Shown: piece after piece, positions 59,290 through 60,000 of the stretch
Layout of the letters: every line of letters begins with the position of its first letter
Numbering within the stretch: the stretch's first letter is position 1
Assembly (NCBI GenBank): GCA_905221605.1
Contig: CAJNDS010000754.1
Location: 1 to 60,000, forward strand
Length of the DNA stretch: 60,000 nt
Direction: 5' to 3'
DNA from: Symbiodinium natans
Lineage: Eukaryota > Sar > Dinophyceae > Suessiales > Symbiodiniaceae
Program-made: the position numbers and the translations under genes
The notes under the pieces: model-generated
Seen by the model: the letters and a program-made list of their open reading frames with translations, nothing else
What the model was told of the DNA's origin: nothing
Database searches by the model: none

Positions 59290-59380
59290 CCGCCCAACAA
59301 ACATCGTCAGGCCTGGCCAGCGCGACCCCACCAGGAGCCGCCGCCTGCAGCAGCTCGGCAGCTCGAAAGTTGCGGGCTGA
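59290..59380 (+). CDS. Exon-like island, unknown product
   Basis: The plus frame reads QTSSGLASATPPGAAACSSS then AARKLRAEG. CCCTAAA lies on the left and TTTAGGG on the right (59388-59456). Confidence 0.33.
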
Positions 59381-59387
59381 GGGCTTT

Positions 59388-59456
59388 AGGGTTTAGGGTT
59401 TAGGGTTTAGGGTTTTAGGGTTTAGGGTTTAGGGTTTAGGGTTTAGGGTTTAGGGT
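59388..59456 (+). repeat. TTTAGGG array
   Basis: About nine units. From 59457 to 59850 degenerate TTTAGGG/GGGGTT sequence follows with no gene. Confidence 0.94.
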
Positions 59457-59850
59457 CTTGGGGGTGGAGGGCTTTGAGACCCGTTTGGGTTTAGGGGTTT
59501 ACGGTTTTGGGGTTTAGGGCTTGGGGGTCTAGGGTTTCGGAGTTGGGGGGTTAGGGTTTAGGGGTTTTCGTATTGACGCTTGAGGGGTAAGGGTCTAGGG
59601 GTTTAGGGTTTGCATCAAGTGCGCCTTTTCTTTAGATTTCGTGAGGCACTCCCCATCGCGTGCGTAGCTTGATAGCCCCACCACCCACCCGACCTATTCT
59701 CTTTTACGGTTTAGGGTTTAGGGTTCTATTAGGGTTGAGGGTTTAGGGGTTGGGGGTTTGGGTTGAGGCTTGAGGGTTTAGGGTTTGATGTGGGGCCTTG
59801 GGTCTTCGGTTTAAGCCCGTGGGTTAGAGTTCAGAGTTTGGAGTTTGGTG

Positions 59851-60000
59851 CGTGCATGAGTGCGTGCATGCGTGCATGCGTGCATGCGTGCCTGCGTGCA
59901 TGCGTGCATGCGCATGCGTGCAGGCGTGCAGGCGTGCAGGCGTGCAGGCGTGCATGCGTGCATGCGTGCATGCGTGCACGCGGGTGCGGGTGCGGGTGCG
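59851..60000. repeat. GTGCATGC-type 8-bp tandem repeat
   Basis: TGCGTGCATGCGTGCATGCG-like units (about sixteen), with GTGCAGGC variants and a GTGCGG end. The strictly alternating purine/pyrimidine runs favour Z-DNA. It continues past the window edge. Confidence 0.95.

Noticed and set aside
1-60000. CRISPR array or bacterial operon interpretation of the regular repeats
   Set aside because: Repeats are telomere-type heptamers without regular unique spacers, and the coding evidence is of split eukaryotic exons.

Overview
This is eukaryotic nuclear DNA, almost certainly from a dinoflagellate. The best evidence is an exact 22-nt match to the dinoflagellate trans-spliced leader (DinoSL) on the minus strand at 30927-30948. 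Plant/alga-type telomeric repeat (TTTAGGG/CCCTAAA and variants) fills the window on both strands. Short exons, introns built from repeat elements, and at least one probable GA-AG intron agree with this. The species cannot be told from the sequence. No rRNA, tRNA, CRISPR or bacterial-style operon was seen.

Layout. From 1 to 21.9 kb and from 31.2 to 60 kb, blocks of telomere-like heptamers and octamers alternate with GC-rich islands of about 60-130 bp. Many islands are open in one frame, read like protein and have no similarity to the arrays; I read them as probable exons or exon relics of unidentified genes. Only a few are recognisable: the C-terminal part of a THUMPD3-like tRNA (guanine-N2) methyltransferase (14061-14959, minus) and an OTU-like cysteine-protease exon (50865-51074, minus). 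Small inverted-repeat elements are scattered through both regions (families A-D here, plus single foldback elements).

The 21.9-31.2 kb interval is different: nearly free of telomeric repeat except 25.88-26.69 and 27.11-27.26 kb. It holds several minus-strand coding segments. A 5.3-kb stretch is bounded by a perfect 28-bp inverted repeat (24077-24104 and 29365-29392), and a 0.8-kb element by 40-bp inverted repeats (22820-23631). The DinoSL relic lies at its right edge.

At about 32.1-36.3 kb lies a 4.2-kb non-LTR retrotransposon of the type with a restriction-like endonuclease (R2-like). It has N-terminal zinc fingers, a reverse transcriptase with intact catalytic aspartates, a CCHC knuckle with RHN motif, and a PD...D endonuclease. 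One frameshift splits it into two overlapping frames.

The clearest mechanistic result is that small repeat elements behave as introns. A family-B element sits between two exons of the methyltransferase, flanked by a 4-bp target duplication, and its ends supply GT and AG. A second family-B copy at 20888-21063 does the same in another minus-strand reading frame, with a 5-bp duplication. These look like introners.
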